This document shows, one piece after another, positions 7,587-7,748 of a stretch of DNA of 7,748 nt (its first letter is position 1; the number at the start of each line of letters is the position of its first letter). The stretch spans positions 1 to 7,748 of the forward strand of contig DYLI01000076.1 in NCBI GenBank assembly GCA_020722165.1, given 5' to 3'. Position numbers and translations under genes: made by a program. The notes beneath the pieces were generated by a model. That model did not search any database. It was given only the letters and a program-made list of their open reading frames with translations, and was not told where the DNA came from. This DNA is from Halothiobacillus neapolitanus. GTDB taxonomy: Bacteria > Pseudomonadota > Gammaproteobacteria > Halothiobacillales > Halothiobacillaceae.

Positions 7587-7611
7587 AAAGCAATTTTCAG
7601 AGGGCGCTTGT

Positions 7612-7748
7612 TTACAACATCTGCCCCAGTTCGTGCGCCAGTTCTTGACCTTGAGCGGCCGTATAAGATCGAGCAGGAACCTGTCCCCATACCGGCGCAG
7701 GCCAGGCCGGGTCGGTTTTATAGCGGGCAATGTGGTGAATGTGCAGCT
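7612..7748 (-). CDS. C-terminal end of a HIT (histidine triad) family protein, 5' part outside window
   Basis: Only the last 44 codons and a TAA stop at 7612-7614 are present; the frame continues past the right edge. The visible part begins LHIHHIARYKTDPAWP and continues APVWGQ. This matches the C-terminal signature of proteobacterial HIT-domain proteins, in which the histidine motif is followed by an AR-(x)-DPAWPxPVWG stretch. The two bases before the first full codon are AG, consistent with the Gln that usually precedes this motif. Family members are nucleotide hydrolases or transferases; no substrate can be assigned here. It lies on the same strand as the cellulose genes but 119 bp away, across an AT-rich gap with a likely promoter, so it is probably a separate neighbour. 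Too little is visible for a symbol. Confidence 0.75.
   Translation of the reverse strand, partial: LHIHHIARYKTDPAWPAPVWGQVPARSYTAAQGQELAHELGQML

Larger units (their letters stand above)
7493..7611. other. AT-rich intergenic region upstream of the cellulose operon
   Basis: This is the only non-coding gap of any size in the window, lying between the HIT stop and the micro-ORF start. It is much more AT-rich than the surrounding genes, contains a run of ten A residues on the minus strand (7537-7546), two copies of TTTGATG and a short palindrome. It is the natural place for the operon promoter and its operators. No GC-rich stem followed by a T-run was found after the HIT stop, so no intrinsic terminator is called. 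Confidence 0.8.

Noticed and set aside
7577..7609. Possible intrinsic terminator after the HIT gene (AGCGC ... GCGCT)
   Set aside because: The arms are only about 5 bp with a loop of more than 20 nt, and no T-run follows on the minus strand.
1..7748. CRISPR array, insertion sequence, tRNA or rRNA
   Set aside because: Reading both strands showed no spaced repeats, transposase, terminal inverted repeats or tRNA-like cloverleaf; nearly all the DNA is bcs coding sequence.

Overview
The window holds most of a bacterial cellulose (bcs) operon, read entirely on the minus strand, so transcription runs from high to low coordinates. In transcription order it contains: the 3' end of a HIT-family gene (7612-7748), a 119-bp AT-rich gap, a 66-residue membrane micro-ORF (7292-7492), bcsA (5058-7295), bcsB (2719-5037), bcsZ (1673-2716) and the first 558 codons of bcsC (from 1676 to the left edge, where it is cut). 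Coding density is very high. No RNA gene, mobile element or CRISPR array was seen.

The organism looks like a Gram-negative proteobacterium of moderately high GC by eye, probably gamma- or betaproteobacterial. BcsC has an outer-membrane barrel domain, BcsZ has a lipobox, and the HIT C-terminus resembles proteobacterial HIT proteins. The sequence alone does not allow a genus to be named.

The genes form one export machine. BcsA polymerises UDP-glucose and threads the glucan across the inner membrane. Its PilZ domain has the residues needed to bind cyclic di-GMP. BcsB is the periplasmic, membrane-anchored partner. BcsZ is a GH8 endo-1,4-glucanase that trims or edits glucan, here apparently anchored as a lipoprotein. 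BcsC is the TPR plus beta-barrel exporter in the outer membrane. The genes are tightly packed: ATGA overlap (micro-ORF/bcsA), 20-nt gap (bcsA/bcsB), 2-nt gap (bcsB/bcsZ) and GTGA overlap (bcsZ/bcsC). This suggests one transcript with translational coupling.

Three points depart from the enterobacterial model. First, the gene ahead of bcsA is not bcsQ or bcsR but an unrecognised small protein with a glycine-rich membrane segment and a short charged tail; it is the best candidate for an undescribed accessory part. Second, BcsZ carries a lipoprotein signal. Third, BcsC has only about six TPR-like units behind a long Pro/Ala-rich linker, far fewer than E. coli BcsC. The core operon itself is a well-known system.
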